This document shows positions 15,979-27,060 of a stretch of DNA of 64,000 nt, piece after piece; positions within the stretch are counted from its first letter, which is position 1; the number at the start of each line of letters is the position of its first letter. This DNA comes from Streptomyces sclerotialus (GTDB lineage Bacteria; Actinomycetota; Actinomycetes; Streptomycetales; Streptomycetaceae). A model generated the notes under the pieces. It saw nothing but the letters and a program-made list of their open reading frames with translations. It had not been told where the DNA came from and made no database searches. The translations under genes and the position numbers were made by a program. The stretch is from the NCBI GenBank assembly GCA_000719105.1, contig JODX01000002.1:62001-126000 (forward strand), read 5' to 3'.

Positions 15979-17832
15979 TCACTCCACCGTCACCGACTTC
16001 GCCAGGTTCCGCGGCTGGTCCACCTCGTTCCCCCGCGCCGTCGCCAGCTCGCACGCGAAGACCTGCAACGGCACCGTCGCCACCAGCGGCTGCAGCAGCG
16101 TCGGCGTCACGGGGATGCGGATCAGGTGGTCGGCGTACGGGGCGACCGCCTCGTCGCCCTCCTCCGCGATGACGATCGTCCGGGCACCGCGCGCGCGGAT
16201 CTCCTGGATGTTGGACACGATCTTGTCGTGGATGAGGGACCGCCCGCGCGGTGACGGAACGACCACCACCACCGGCAGGTCCTCCTCGATCAGCGCGATC
16301 GGGCCGTGCTTCAGCTCGCCCGCCGCGAAGCCCTCGGCGTGCATGTAGGCCAGCTCCTTGAGCTTCAGGGCGCCCTCCAGGGCGACCGGATAGCCCACGT
16401 GCCGGCCCAGGAACAGCACCGTGTCCTTGTCCGCCAGGGTGCGTGCCAGTTCGCGTACCGGCTCCATCGTGCCGAGGACCTCGTCGACCGCGGTCGCGAT
16501 GTGCGACAGGTCCCGGACGACCGCCTGGATCTCGTCGCCCCACTTGGTGCCGCGCACCTGGCCCAGGTAGAGGGCGACCAGGTAGCACGCCACCAGTTGG
16601 GTCAGAAACGCCTTCGTGGACGCGACCGCGACCTCCGGGCCCGCGTGCGTGTACAGCACCGCGTCCGACTCACGCGGGATCGTCGAGCCGTTGGTGTTGC
16701 AGATGGCCAGCACCTTGGCGCCCTGTTCGCGCGCGTGCCGCAGGGCCATCAGCGTGTCCATCGTCTCGCCGGACTGGGAGACGGCGATGACGAGGGTCTG
16801 CTGGTCGAGGATCGGGTCCCGGTAGCGGAACTCGCTCGCCAGTTCGACCTCGCACGGGATACGCGTCCAGTGCTCGATGGCGTACTTGGCGATGAGGCCC
16901 GCGTGGAACGCCGTACCGCACGCGACGATGACCACCTTGTCCATCTCGCGCAGTTCGGAGGCGCTGATGCGGACCTCGTCCAGGGAGAGGGAACCGGCCG
17001 CGTCGATACGGCCCAGCAGCGTGTCGGCGACCGCCTTCGGCTGCTCGGCGATCTCCTTGAGCATGAAGTAGTCGTAGCCGCCCTTCTCGGCCGCCGACGC
17101 GTCCCAGTCCACGTGGTACGCGCGTACGGCGCCGTCGGCGGGGCGGCCGGCGAAGTCCGTGACCGTGACCGCGTCCCGGCGGAGCTCCACCACCTGGTCC
17201 TGGCCCAGTTCCAGCGCCGACCGGGTGTGGGCGATGAACGCGGCGACGTCCGAGGCGAGGAAGGCCTCGCCCTCGCCGACGCCCACGACGAGCGGGGAGT
17301 TGCGGCGCGCCCCGACCACCACGCCCGGTGCGTCCGCGTGCACCGCGACCAGCGTGAACGCGCCCTCCAGCCGGCGGCTCACCAGCCGCAGCGCCTCCGC
17401 GAGGTCCGCGCACGACGAGAACTCCTCGGCCAGCAGGTGCGCGACCACCTCGGTGTCCGTCTCCGAGACCAGGTCGCGGCCCCGGTCGGCCAGTTCGGCG
17501 CGCAGTGCGGCGAAGTTCTCGATGATCCCGTTGTGGACGACGGCCACGCGGCCCGCGCCGTCGAGGTGCGGATGGGCGTTGACGTCGGTGGGGCCGCCGT
17601 GGGTGGCCCAGCGGGTGTGGCCGATGGCCGTGCCGCCGGCCGGCAGCGGGCGGGAGCTCAGCTCCTTCTCCAGGTTGACCAGTTTTCCGGCCTTCTTGGC
17701 GGTGGCCAGACCGCCGTCGGCCAGCACCGCGACGCCCGCCGAGTCGTAGCCCCGGTACTCCAGCCGCTTCAGGCCGGCGAGGACGACGTCCAGTGCGGAC
17801 CGCCCGCCGACGTATCCCACGATTCCGCACAT
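15979..17832 (-). CDS. glmS: Glutamine-fructose-6-phosphate aminotransferase (isomerizing)
   Basis: Makes glucosamine-6-phosphate from fructose-6-phosphate and glutamine. The 617 residues begin MCGIVGYVG, with Cys2 as the glutaminase nucleophile. The N-terminal Ntn domain (about 1-230) has GHTRWATHG and HNGIIEN. Two SIS domains follow, with VIVACGTAFHAG, SQSGETMDTL, LGRHVGYPVALEGALKLKE and a C-terminal ..QPRNLAKSVTVE. ATG at 17832 must be the start because Cys must follow Met. Its product feeds GlmM encoded at 2205. No ribozyme-like leader was recognised. Confidence 0.96.
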   Translation of the reverse strand: MCGIVGYVGGRSALDVVLAGLKRLEYRGYDSAGVAVLADGGLATAKKAGKLVNLEKELSSRPLPAGGTAIGHTRWATHGGPTDVNAHPHLDGAGRVAVVHNGIIENFAALRAELADRGRDLVSETDTEVVAHLLAEEFSSCADLAEALRLVSRRLEGAFTLVAVHADAPGVVVGARRNSPLVVGVGEGEAFLASDVAAFIAHTRSALELGQDQVVELRRDAVTVTDFAGRPADGAVRAYHVDWDASAAEKGGYDYFMLKEIAEQPKAVADTLLGRIDAAGSLSLDEVRISASELREMDKVVIVACGTAFHAGLIAKYAIEHWTRIPCEVELASEFRYRDPILDQQTLVIAVSQSGETMDTLMALRHAREQGAKVLAICNTNGSTIPRESDAVLYTHAGPEVAVASTKAFLTQLVACYLVALYLGQVRGTKWGDEIQAVVRDLSHIATAVDEVLGTMEPVRELARTLADKDTVLFLGRHVGYPVALEGALKLKELAYMHAEGFAAGELKHGPIALIEEDLPVVVVVPSPRGRSLIHDKIVSNIQEIRARGARTIVIAEEGDEAVAPYADHLIRIPVTPTLLQPLVATVPLQVFACELATARGNEVDQPRNLAKSVTVE

Positions 17833-18098
17833 ACCAACCCCTTCGGCCCACCGGGCAGTGGTCGTTCGTGACATTTTGCCCGTTCTGCGTGACGGTATGT
17901 TCGCAGCCGCCGCAGGGGGTACGTAACCGGTCGCCCACGGCGGCGGGAAGAGCCGCCGGATCGGGTGACCCACGCGCGCGGGACGGACGACCGCGTGTGT
18001 GACGGACGACGATGCCCTGGTCATGGCCGTAGGGGAGGCCCGGCGGGGAACCCGGCGCCCGAGGGGCTGCCGGGCTGCTCTGAGACACTGGGGGCGTT

Positions 18099-19358
18099 AT
18101 GACTGGGACACCGAATCCGCCGACCGCGCCGCTGCGGGCCCGCGCCGAGATCGACCTCGCCGCTCTCCGGGCCAACGTGCGCACCCTGCGTGCCCACGCG
18201 CCGGGCGCTCAGCTCATGGCCGTCGTCAAGTCGGACGCGTACGGCCACGGGGCGGTGCCCTGCGCCCGCGCGGCGCTCGCGGCGGGGGCCACCTGGCTGG
18301 GCACGGCCACGCCGGAGGAGGCGCTGGCCCTGCGCGCGGCCGGGGTGGGCGGTCGCGTCATGTGCTGGCTGTGGACCCCGGGCGGGCCGTGGCAGGAGGC
18401 CGTCGAGGCCGATGTCGACGTCTCGGTCAGCGGTCTGTGGGCGCTGCGGGAGGTCGGTGAGGCGGCGGCCCGGGCGGGGGCCCGCGCGCGCGTGCACCTC
18501 AAGGCCGACACCGGGCTCGGCCGCTCCGGCTGCCAGCCCCACGACTGGCCCGAGCTCGTCGCCGCCGCACTGCGCGCCGAGGCCGACGGACTGATCCGGG
18601 TCGTCGGCGTCTGGTCGCACTTCGCGTGCGCCGACGAGCCGGGGCATCCGTCGATCGCGGCCCAGCTCGTCCGCTTCCGCGAGATGGCCGCCCACGCCGA
18701 GGAGCAGGGTGTCCGCCCCGAGGTGCGGCACATCGCCAACTCGCCCGCCACCCTGACGATCCCCGACGCCCACTTCGACCTCGTACGCACCGGGATCTCG
18801 CTCTACGGCATCTCGCCGAGCCCCGAGATCGGCACCCCGGCGGACTTCGGGCTGCGGCCGGTGATGACGCTCAGCGCGTCGCTCGCCCTGGTGAAGCACG
18901 TCCCGCCGGGCCACGGCGTCAGCTACGGGCACCACTACACCACCCCCGGCGCCACCACCCTCGGGCTCGTTCCCGTCGGCTACGCGGACGGCATCCCGCG
19001 CCACGCGTCCGGGACCGGGCCGGTGCTGGTCGGCGGTAAGTGGCGCACGGTGGCGGGGCGGATCGCGATGGACCAGTTCGTGGTCGACCTGGGTGGCGAC
19101 GAGCCGTCCGTCGGGGAACGGGCCGTCCTCTTCGGACCGGGCGACGCGGGCGAACCGACCGCCGAGGACTGGGCCAAGGCGGCGGGCACCATCGCATACG
19201 AAATCGTCACGCGCATCGGAACGCGCGTTCCACGCGTCTATGTGGACGACGCGGTCGAGGCTGACGGAGCGAACGACGCGGACGGCATGGAGGCCGCGGG
19301 CGGCAGGGAGGTCGCCGGCGGCGTGGATGCCGCGGAGCGCGACGGCGCCGTTATGTGA
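18099..19358 (+). CDS. alr: Alanine racemase
   Basis: PLP enzyme making D-alanine for peptidoglycan. It has 419 residues. Lys44 in AVVKSDAYGHG is the PLP lysine, and Tyr276 in GVSYGHHYT is the second catalytic base. GYADGIPR and the C-terminal beta domain with RIAMDQFVVDLG follow. The last 40 or so residues are an Asp/Glu/Ala-rich tail beyond the usual end. ATG at 18099 is used. It is divergent from glmS across a 266-base spacer in which I see no gene. Confidence 0.95.
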   Translation: MTGTPNPPTAPLRARAEIDLAALRANVRTLRAHAPGAQLMAVVKSDAYGHGAVPCARAALAAGATWLGTATPEEALALRAAGVGGRVMCWLWTPGGPWQEAVEADVDVSVSGLWALREVGEAAARAGARARVHLKADTGLGRSGCQPHDWPELVAAALRAEADGLIRVVGVWSHFACADEPGHPSIAAQLVRFREMAAHAEEQGVRPEVRHIANSPATLTIPDAHFDLVRTGISLYGISPSPEIGTPADFGLRPVMTLSASLALVKHVPPGHGVSYGHHYTTPGATTLGLVPVGYADGIPRHASGTGPVLVGGKWRTVAGRIAMDQFVVDLGGDEPSVGERAVLFGPGDAGEPTAEDWAKAAGTIAYEIVTRIGTRVPRVYVDDAVEADGANDADGMEAAGGREVAGGVDAAERDGAVM

Positions 19359-19508
19359 ATCTCGGACGAGCGGTCACGTGTAATTACGCCGTACGGGTAA
19401 CCCCCTGAAGGTATGCGGACCGCGAGCGCAGCACCACGATCAGAGGACGGCACGAGATCCTCCGGCGGGCCGGCGCAGGCACCGGGCCCCGGTGAACAGG
19501 AGCGGGAC

Positions 19509-20726
19509 GTGAGCGAGAGCAGCGCGGAGGCCGCGCAGGCGGTGGAGGCGGTGGCGGAGGCGGCCGCTGCGGCCTCCGCGAGAGGTTCCTGGCGCACGGC
19601 CGGCCTCGCGGGCGCGGCGATAGGCGTCGTCGCCGCGGGCGCCGCCGCCGGAGTCGCGATCGAGCGGCTCACCGTGGGACGCGGCATGCGCCGGAAGGCG
19701 CGCCTCGCGCTCGACTCGGCGGGACCGTACGGGGCGCTGCGCGGCACGCCCGGCAAGGCGCAGGCCGACGACGGCACCGAGCTGTACTACGAGGTCGACG
19801 AGGTGGAGCCGGACGCCGGCCTCGCACCCCGCAGGCGCCGCCTCTTCGGCCGCCGGACCCCCGCCCCGGTCACCGTCGTCTTCAGCCACGGGTACTGCCT
19901 CAACCAGGACTCCTGGCACTTCCAGCGGGCCGCGCTGCGCGGCGTCGTCCGGACCGTGCACTGGGACCAGCGCAGCCACGGGCGCTCCGGGCGGGGCGCG
20001 GCCCAGCTGGAGGACGGCACGCCGGTCTCCATAGACCAGCTCGGGCGCGACCTGAAGGCGGTCATCGACGAGGCCGCGCCCAAGGGGCCGATCGTGCTCG
20101 CCGGGCACTCCATGGGCGGGATGACGGTGATGGCGCTTGCCGCCCAGTTCCCCGAGCTGATACGCGAGCGGGTCGCGGGTGTCGCCCTCGTGGGCACCTC
20201 GTCGGGGCGGCTCGGCGAGGTCAACTTCGGGCTGCCGGTCGCGGGCGTCAACGCCGTGCGGCGGGTGCTCCCCGGAGTGCTGAAGGCGCTCGGGCAGCGG
20301 GCCGAACTCGTGGAAAGAGGACGCCGGGCCACGGCCGACCTGTTCGCGGGGATCATCAAGCGGTACTCCTTCGCGACGCGGGACGTGGACCCGGCGGTCG
20401 CGCGCTTCGCCGAGCGGATGATCGAAGGCACCCCGATCGACGTGGTCGCCGAGTTCTACCCGGCCTTCAACGACCACGACAAGACGCAGGCGCTGGCGCA
20501 CTTCGCCGGTCTGCCGGTGCTCGTCCTGGCCGGGATCGACGACCTGGTCACCCCGAGCGAACACAGCGAGGCGATCGCCGAACTGCTCCCCGACGCGGAG
20601 CTGGTGCTCGTGCCGGACGCCGGGCACCTGGTGATGCTGGAGCACCCCGAGGCGGTCACGGACCGCCTCGCCGACCTCCTCACGCGCGCGCGGGAGAGGG
20701 CCCGCAGCGCGGTCGTCCAGGGGTGA
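19509..20726 (+). CDS. Alpha/beta hydrolase
   Basis: An alpha/beta-hydrolase-fold protein with the nucleophile elbow GHSMGG, an oxyanion HG strand (VFSHGYCLNQDSWHFQ), a candidate acid in GIDDLVTP and the final His in DAGHLVMLEHPE. The N-terminus has an Ala/Glu-rich stretch and a hydrophobic helix (about residues 30-50), which suggests membrane attachment. GTG at 19509 with GGAGCGGG upstream is chosen; 19413 is an alternative. Substrate unknown. It sits between alr and tsaE, as in related genomes. Confidence 0.88.
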   Translation: MSESSAEAAQAVEAVAEAAAAASARGSWRTAGLAGAAIGVVAAGAAAGVAIERLTVGRGMRRKARLALDSAGPYGALRGTPGKAQADDGTELYYEVDEVEPDAGLAPRRRRLFGRRTPAPVTVVFSHGYCLNQDSWHFQRAALRGVVRTVHWDQRSHGRSGRGAAQLEDGTPVSIDQLGRDLKAVIDEAAPKGPIVLAGHSMGGMTVMALAAQFPELIRERVAGVALVGTSSGRLGEVNFGLPVAGVNAVRRVLPGVLKALGQRAELVERGRRATADLFAGIIKRYSFATRDVDPAVARFAERMIEGTPIDVVAEFYPAFNDHDKTQALAHFAGLPVLVLAGIDDLVTPSEHSEAIAELLPDAELVLVPDAGHLVMLEHPEAVTDRLADLLTRARERARSAVVQG

Positions 20727-20771
20727 GCCGTGGTCGTCCAGGGGGGAGCCGCAGGGGCTACCGTGGGGGCC

Positions 20772-21305
20772 ATGGAAGCACCAGCCGCACCGCACACCCC
20801 CGCTGAGGTTCCCGTGCCGGACGTCACCGCCGAGCTGACCGTCAACTCCCCGGACCAGATGCTGGAGCTGGGCCGCCGCCTCGCGAAACTGCTGCGCGCG
20901 GGCGACCTCGTGATGCTCACCGGGGAGCTCGGCGCGGGCAAGACGACCCTGACCCGGGGGCTCGGCGAAGGGCTGGGCGTGCGGGGGGCGGTCACCTCCC
21001 CGACGTTCGTCATCGCGCGCGTGCACCCCTCTCTGGCGGACGGGCCGCCGCTGGTCCACGTGGACGCGTACCGCCTGGGCGGCGGGCTCGACGAGATGGA
21101 GGACCTCGACCTCGACGTGTCCTTGCCGGACTCGGTGGTCGTCGTGGAGTGGGGCGAGGGCAAGGTCGAGGAACTGACCGAGGACCGTCTGCACCTGCTC
21201 ATCCACCGGGCGGTGGGCGACACGGCGGACGAGGTGCGCCACGTGACCCTGACGGGTGTGGGTGAGCGGTGGGCGTCCGTGGACCTGGGCGCGCTGTCGG
21301 CCTGA
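20772..21305 (+). CDS. tsaE: tRNA t6A synthesis ATPase TsaE
   Basis: ATPase subunit of the threonylcarbamoyladenosine machinery with TsaB and TsaD. The 177 residues have Walker A GELGAGKTTLTRGL, SPTFVI and the HVDAYRL strand typical of the family. ATG at 20772 with GTGGGGGC upstream is preferred; a GTG at 20730 would add 14 residues. Its partners tsaB and tsaD lie 1.2 kb downstream, separated by two unrelated genes. Confidence 0.93.
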   Translation: MEAPAAPHTPAEVPVPDVTAELTVNSPDQMLELGRRLAKLLRAGDLVMLTGELGAGKTTLTRGLGEGLGVRGAVTSPTFVIARVHPSLADGPPLVHVDAYRLGGGLDEMEDLDLDVSLPDSVVVVEWGEGKVEELTEDRLHLLIHRAVGDTADEVRHVTLTGVGERWASVDLGALSA

Positions 21306-21329
21306 GCGGACCCCGCCCCACAGAGTGTC

Positions 21330-21375
21330 ACGCGGTCGGGCCCAGGGTGTTTCGGCACCCTGGGCCCGACCGCGT
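21330..21375 (+). terminator. Long hairpin after tsaE
   Basis: A perfect 20-bp stem (21330-21349 with 21356-21375) with a 6-base loop, 25 bases after the tsaE stop. No T-tract follows, as is common in Streptomyces. Confidence 0.85.
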
Positions 21376-21479
21376 TCGTGCGTGCGCATGCGAGTCCGGT
21401 TCTTGCTCCCCGGAAACCGACAAGCTGTCGGCAAGGTGTTGCGCGCGCCGTCCCCGGCATGGTCACATGGTATCCAGTC

Positions 21480-21498
21480 CGTGGTTAGGCCTACCTAA
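21480..21498 (+). promoter_or_regulatory. Iron-box-like site (DmdR1/IdeR type)
   Basis: The 19 bases agree at 14 positions with the actinobacterial iron box TTAGGTTAGGCTAACCTAA as I recall it. The match is strongest over GGTTAGGC and ACCTAA. The site ends 33 bases upstream of the start at 21532, a normal operator position. Confidence 0.5.
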
Positions 21499-21531
21499 CT
21501 TCGCCCGCCCCCGTGGCCCCAGGAGGCGTCC

Positions 21532-21762
21532 ATGCAGGCTTCAGAACGCGACGAGGTGCTGCCGCGCGCGGTGCCGGTGACCGAGCAGGCCGGAGCGCCG
21601 GGGACATCCAGGGCGGGCGGGGCGGCCGGGGCGGCCGGCGTCTCGATGCGGGACCTGCTGGCCTCGTGTCTCGCCGCCAGCGCGGTCTCCACGCCTCCGC
21701 GCGCGCCTGTCGCCGAACGCCCGGGCAGCAGCGGGACACGACGGCACCCCGAGGCCGCGTGA
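21532..21762 (+). CDS. Small hypothetical protein behind an iron-box-like site
   Basis: A 76-residue protein with a perfect AGGAGG ribosome site and ATG start. The N- and C-termini are disordered, rich in Ala, Gly, Pro and Arg. The middle, SMRDLLASCLAASAVSTPP, is the only part likely to fold and holds the single cysteine. There is no signal peptide. It is framed by a strong upstream terminator and a convergent gene, so it is probably monocistronic. Its function is unknown; iron-linked regulation is inferred from the upstream site. Confidence 0.6.
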   Translation: MQASERDEVLPRAVPVTEQAGAPGTSRAGGAAGAAGVSMRDLLASCLAASAVSTPPRAPVAERPGSSGTRRHPEAA

Positions 21763-21785
21763 CGCTCCGCGGGAAGCGCAGGGCG

Positions 21786-22343
21786 TCAGCGCACCACGAC
21801 GACCGCGCGCCCGACCGTCGCGAACTCCCACATCGCCGTGCCGTCCTCGCGGGACTCGCGGATGCCGCCCGTCCGGCCGGCCCCCGGGGCCGGGCCGGGC
21901 GTCGAGCCGTCGACCGCCGCGCTGAAGCCGATCACGACGCCGTCGACGGACGTGAACCGGACAACGTGCTCGATGGGAATGCCGTCGGAACCGGTGACCG
22001 CGTTCGAGCGTGAGGTCACCTGATAGGTGCCCACGGGCGGGTCGACGGTGCTCGGGGTGACCGTGAAGGAGCGCCGGACCGTCCCGTCCGCGCCGACCAG
22101 CCAGACGCGGTCCCTGCCGAGCGAGTACACGACCCGCTCGCCGGTGCCCGAGTCCGCGGGCAGGGCCGTCGGGTCGTCCTGCCGGGCGGGTGCCGACGGC
22201 CGGGTGGACGCCGACGACTGCGCCGCGGCCGGCCGGCCCAGGCCGTCCGGCACGTGCGCCGACGCCTGGAAGGCGAGGAAACCGACGGCGGCGACGGCCG
22301 CCGCGGTGAGCCCGGCCACGATTCCCGAGCTGCTACTGGCCAC
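21786..22343 (-). CDS. Exported YkuD-like protein lacking the catalytic residues
   Basis: A 185-residue protein with a hydrophobic helix at about residues 7-25, a Ser/Ala/Pro linker and a C-terminal domain that follows the L,D-transpeptidase (YkuD) pattern. RVVYSLGRDRVWLV, then VDPPVGTYQV and TGGIRESREDGTAMWEFATVG correspond to the family's PTPxG and SHGCIR segments. The nucleophilic Cys is replaced (GGIR for GCIR) and no His precedes it. GTG at 22343 with AGGGTGGG is chosen because the frame has no better start. It is divergent from tsaB. Confidence 0.6.
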   Translation of the reverse strand: MASSSSGIVAGLTAAAVAAVGFLAFQASAHVPDGLGRPAAAQSSASTRPSAPARQDDPTALPADSGTGERVVYSLGRDRVWLVGADGTVRRSFTVTPSTVDPPVGTYQVTSRSNAVTGSDGIPIEHVVRFTSVDGVVIGFSAAVDGSTPGPAPGAGRTGGIRESREDGTAMWEFATVGRAVVVVR

Positions 22344-22478
22344 CTTCTGGGCCCACCCTTCGAACGTCCGTGCGTCATCGTCATTCGCGAGTGCGTACGT
22401 CTCGCTGTGACGGTAGCAGCAGGGGAGGGGGAGGCCGGGGCGGCATCCTGTCCGGCTCGGGCGCCGTAGGCTGTTTGC

Positions 22479-23132
22479 GTGCTCTTGCTCGCTCTGGATA
22501 CCGCCACTCCCGCCGTCACCGTCGCCCTGCACGACGGGACGGCCGTCGTCGCCTCGTCGAGCCAGGTGGACGCGCGCCGGCACGGGGAGCTGCTGCTGCC
22601 CGCCGTCGACCGGGTCCTGGCCGAGGCCGGCACCCGCCTCGACGCCGTCACCGGCATCGTCGTCGGCAACGGGCCCGGCCCGTACACCGGGCTGCGCGTC
22701 GGCCTGATGACCGCCGACACCTTCGGCCTCGCCCTCGGGGTCCCCGTCCACGGTCTGTGCACGCTGGACGCCCTCGCCTACGCCGCCGGCTTCGACGCAC
22801 CGTTCGTCGTGGCGACGGACGCCCGCCGCAAGGAGGTGTACTGGGCGCGGTACGCGGACTCCCGCACCCGGGTGACCGGGCCCGCCGTCGACCGGCCCGC
22901 GGACATCGCGGACGAGGTCGCCGGGCTGCCCGCCGTCGGCGCGGGCGCGCTGCTCTACCCGGACACGTTCACCGCGGCCCACGAGCCGGAGCACGTGTCG
23001 GCCGGCGCGCTCGCCTCCCTGGCGGCCGAACGGCTGGCCGCGGGCGAGGAACTGCCCGCGCCGCGGCCCCTGTACCTGCGCCGCCCCGACGCACAGGTGC
23101 CGAAGAACTACAAGGTGGTCACCCCCAAGTGA
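22479..23132 (+). CDS. tsaB: tRNA t6A synthesis protein TsaB
   Basis: Non-catalytic partner of TsaD in t6A formation. The 217 residues have the ASKHA N-terminal strand LLALDTATPAVTVAL, the signature VGNGPGPYTGLRVGL and DARRKEVYWARY. The start is GTG. The stop overlaps the GTG of rimI by four bases (GTGA), giving a tight tsaB-rimI-tsaD operon. Confidence 0.95.
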   Translation: MLLLALDTATPAVTVALHDGTAVVASSSQVDARRHGELLLPAVDRVLAEAGTRLDAVTGIVVGNGPGPYTGLRVGLMTADTFGLALGVPVHGLCTLDALAYAAGFDAPFVVATDARRKEVYWARYADSRTRVTGPAVDRPADIADEVAGLPAVGAGALLYPDTFTAAHEPEHVSAGALASLAAERLAAGEELPAPRPLYLRRPDAQVPKNYKVVTPK

Positions 23133-23722
23133 CCGCGAGCGGAGCCCCCACCGGAGCCACGGCCGCCGCGCTGCGCGAGATGCGCTGGTGGGACATCGAT
23201 TCCGTACTGGAGCTGGAACGGGACCTGTTCCCCGACGACGCCTGGTCGCGCGGGATGTTCTGGTCGGAACTGGCCCACGCGCGCGGGCCCGGGGCGACCC
23301 GGCGGTACGTCGTGGCCGAGGAAGCGGTCGAGGGGGGAGTGTCCGAGGGGGCGGCTGGGCAGTCGCCCGAGCGGGGGGCCCGGGTGGTCGGGTACGCCGG
23401 CCTCGCCGCCTCCGGTGACCTGGCCGACGTCCAGACCATCGCCGTCGCCCGCGACCACTGGGGCACCGGCCTCGGCGGGCGGCTGCTGGGCGAACTGCTC
23501 CAGGCGGCCACCGCCTTCGAATGCGCCGAAGTGATGCTGGAGTGCCGGGTCGACAACACCCGGGCCCAGAAGCTGTACGAGCGCTTCGGCTTCGAACCGA
23601 TCGGCTTCAGACGCGGGTACTACCAGCCGGGGAACGTGGACGCCCTGGTCATGCGGCTGACCGACCCGGCAACCTCCGTGAACCCCGTGACCGGCGTACA
23701 AGGAACCGAGATCAATGGCTGA
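23129..23722 (+). CDS. rimI: Ribosomal protein S18 alanine N-acetyltransferase-like GNAT
   Basis: A GNAT acetyltransferase of 197 residues. [26 protein letters not shown] at the N-terminus (interrupted here by no gap) and the acetyl-CoA loop [12 protein letters not shown], then [18 protein letters not shown], are typical of RimI. The middle has an unusually long Glu/Gly insertion (about residues 68-88). It overlaps tsaB by four bases and tsaD by eight, the standard actinobacterial order. Confidence 0.92.
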   Translation: MTASGAPTGATAAALREMRWWDIDSVLELERDLFPDDAWSRGMFWSELAHARGPGATRRYVVAEEAVEGGVSEGAAGQSPERGARVVGYAGLAASGDLADVQTIAVARDHWGTGLGGRLLGELLQAATAFECAEVMLECRVDNTRAQKLYERFGFEPIGFRRGYYQPGNVDALVMRLTDPATSVNPVTGVQGTEING

Positions 23723-24818
23723 CCCACGACGCGACGAGCCGCTCGTCCTCGGCATCGAAACCTCCTGCGACGAGACCGGCGTCGGCATCGTCCGCGGTAC
23801 CACCCTCCTCGCGGACGCGGTCGCGTCCAGCGTCGACGCACACGCCCGCTTCGGCGGCGTCGTCCCCGAGATCGCGTCCCGCGCGCACCTGGAGGCGATG
23901 GTCCCCACCATCCGGCGCGCCCTGAAGGACGCGGGCGTCAGCGCCAAGGACCTGGACGGCATCGCCGTCACCGCGGGTCCCGGGCTCGCGGGCGCGCTGC
24001 TCGTCGGCGTCTCGGTCGCGAAGGCGTACGCGTACGCGCTCGGCAAGCCGCTGTACGGCGTCAACCACCTGGCCTCCCACATCTGCGTGGACCAGCTCGA
24101 GCACGGGCCGCTGCCCGAGCCGACGATGGCGCTCCTGGTCAGCGGCGGCCACTCCTCCCTGCTGCTGTCCACGGACATCACCTCCGACGTCAAGCCCATG
24201 GGCGCCACCATCGACGACGCGGCCGGCGAGGCCTTCGACAAGATCGCCCGCGTGCTGAACCTCGGCTTCCCGGGCGGTCCCGTCATCGACCGGTACGCGC
24301 GCGAGGGCGACCCGAACGCGATCGCGTTCCCGCGCGGGCTGACCGGGCCGCGCGATCCGGCGTACGACTTCTCCTTCTCCGGCCTGAAGACCGCCGTGGC
24401 CCGCTGGATCGAGGCCAAGCGCGCGGCCGGCGAGGAGGTGCCGGTGCGCGACGTGTCCGCGTCCTTCCAGGAGGCCGTGGTGGACGTCCTGACCCGCAAG
24501 GCCGTACGGGCCTGCAAGGACCAGGGCGTCGACCACCTCATGATCGGCGGCGGCGTCGCGGCCAACTCCCGGCTCCGCGCCCTCGCCCAGGAGCGCTGCG
24601 AGGCCGCCGGCATCCGGCTCAGGGTGCCCCGGCCGAAGCTGTGCACGGACAACGGCGCCATGGTCGCCGCGCTCGGCGCCGAGATGGTCGCCCGCAACCG
24701 TGCCGCCTCCGACTGGGACCTCTCGGCGGACTCCTCCCTGCCGGTGACCGACCCCCACGTGCCCGGCCACCACCACGACCATGTGCACGAGGTCAGCAAG
24801 GAGAACCTGTACTCGTGA
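23715..24818 (+). CDS. tsaD: tRNA N6-adenosine threonylcarbamoyltransferase TsaD
   Basis: Catalytic subunit that places threonylcarbamoyl on A37 of ANN-decoding tRNAs. The 367 residues have [15 protein letters not shown], the metal-binding histidine motif [28 protein letters not shown] and [12 protein letters not shown]. The C-terminus carries a His-rich run (GHHHDHVH) not required by the fold. It overlaps rimI by eight bases and the next gene by four. Confidence 0.96.
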   Translation: MADPRRDEPLVLGIETSCDETGVGIVRGTTLLADAVASSVDAHARFGGVVPEIASRAHLEAMVPTIRRALKDAGVSAKDLDGIAVTAGPGLAGALLVGVSVAKAYAYALGKPLYGVNHLASHICVDQLEHGPLPEPTMALLVSGGHSSLLLSTDITSDVKPMGATIDDAAGEAFDKIARVLNLGFPGGPVIDRYAREGDPNAIAFPRGLTGPRDPAYDFSFSGLKTAVARWIEAKRAAGEEVPVRDVSASFQEAVVDVLTRKAVRACKDQGVDHLMIGGGVAANSRLRALAQERCEAAGIRLRVPRPKLCTDNGAMVAALGAEMVARNRAASDWDLSADSSLPVTDPHVPGHHHDHVHEVSKENLYS

Positions 24819-25090
24819 CCGTCGCCCTGATGTGGGAGGCCCGGGCCGTCGCCGGGCGCGGAGAGGAACTCCTCGCCTGGGCCCGGGCGCAGGAGCTGCC
24901 CGGCGCGCCGCTGCGCCGCGAGACCTTCCGGGCGCCGCAGGACCGGGTGCTGGTCATCACCTGGTGGGACGCCGCGTACGACGCCGACCTCCCCGAACTA
25001 CCCGATCCGGACGGGGAGCTGGTGACCCGTACGGTGCACCGCTGGCGGTTCGAGTCGGCGGGCGTGTCGGCGGACGTGTCGGCCGGCTGA
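24815..25090 (+). CDS. Small hypothetical protein cotranscribed with tsaD
   Basis: A 91-residue protein whose GTG overlaps the tsaD stop. Its N-terminal strand-helix pattern ([24 protein letters not shown]), VLVITWWD and VHRWRFE resemble a small ferredoxin-fold protein of the antibiotic-biosynthesis-monooxygenase kind, but I see no catalytic motif. Function unknown; coupling to the t6A operon is clear from the overlap. Confidence 0.75.
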   Translation: MTVALMWEARAVAGRGEELLAWARAQELPGAPLRRETFRAPQDRVLVITWWDAAYDADLPELPDPDGELVTRTVHRWRFESAGVSADVSAG

Positions 25091-25166
25091 AGCGGCGGGG
25101 CCGCGGTCGTAGTCTGGGAGGCGCCGGATGTGAGCCGGATCCTCACCGACGGACCGAGGGGCTTCG

Positions 25167-27024
<1,858 letters not shown>

Positions 27025-27026
<2 letters not shown>

Positions 27027-27060
27027 GGCCCTGGCGCCGGGCCGAGGCCCGGAGGGCCTC
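27025..27060. terminator. Bidirectional hairpin between convergent GH15 and GH3 genes
   Basis: An outer 8-bp stem (27025-27032 with 27053-27060) and an inner 7-bp stem (27037-27043 with 27046-27052) form one extended hairpin. It includes both stop codons, so it can serve both strands. Confidence 0.7.

Noticed and set aside
16306..17871. A 521-codon plus-strand frame
   Set aside because: It is antisense to glmS, whose motifs and start are unambiguous.
17833..18098. A riboswitch or glmS ribozyme upstream of glmS
   Set aside because: I could not find the conserved ribozyme core, and that element is known from Gram-positive bacteria of low GC rather than from Streptomyces.
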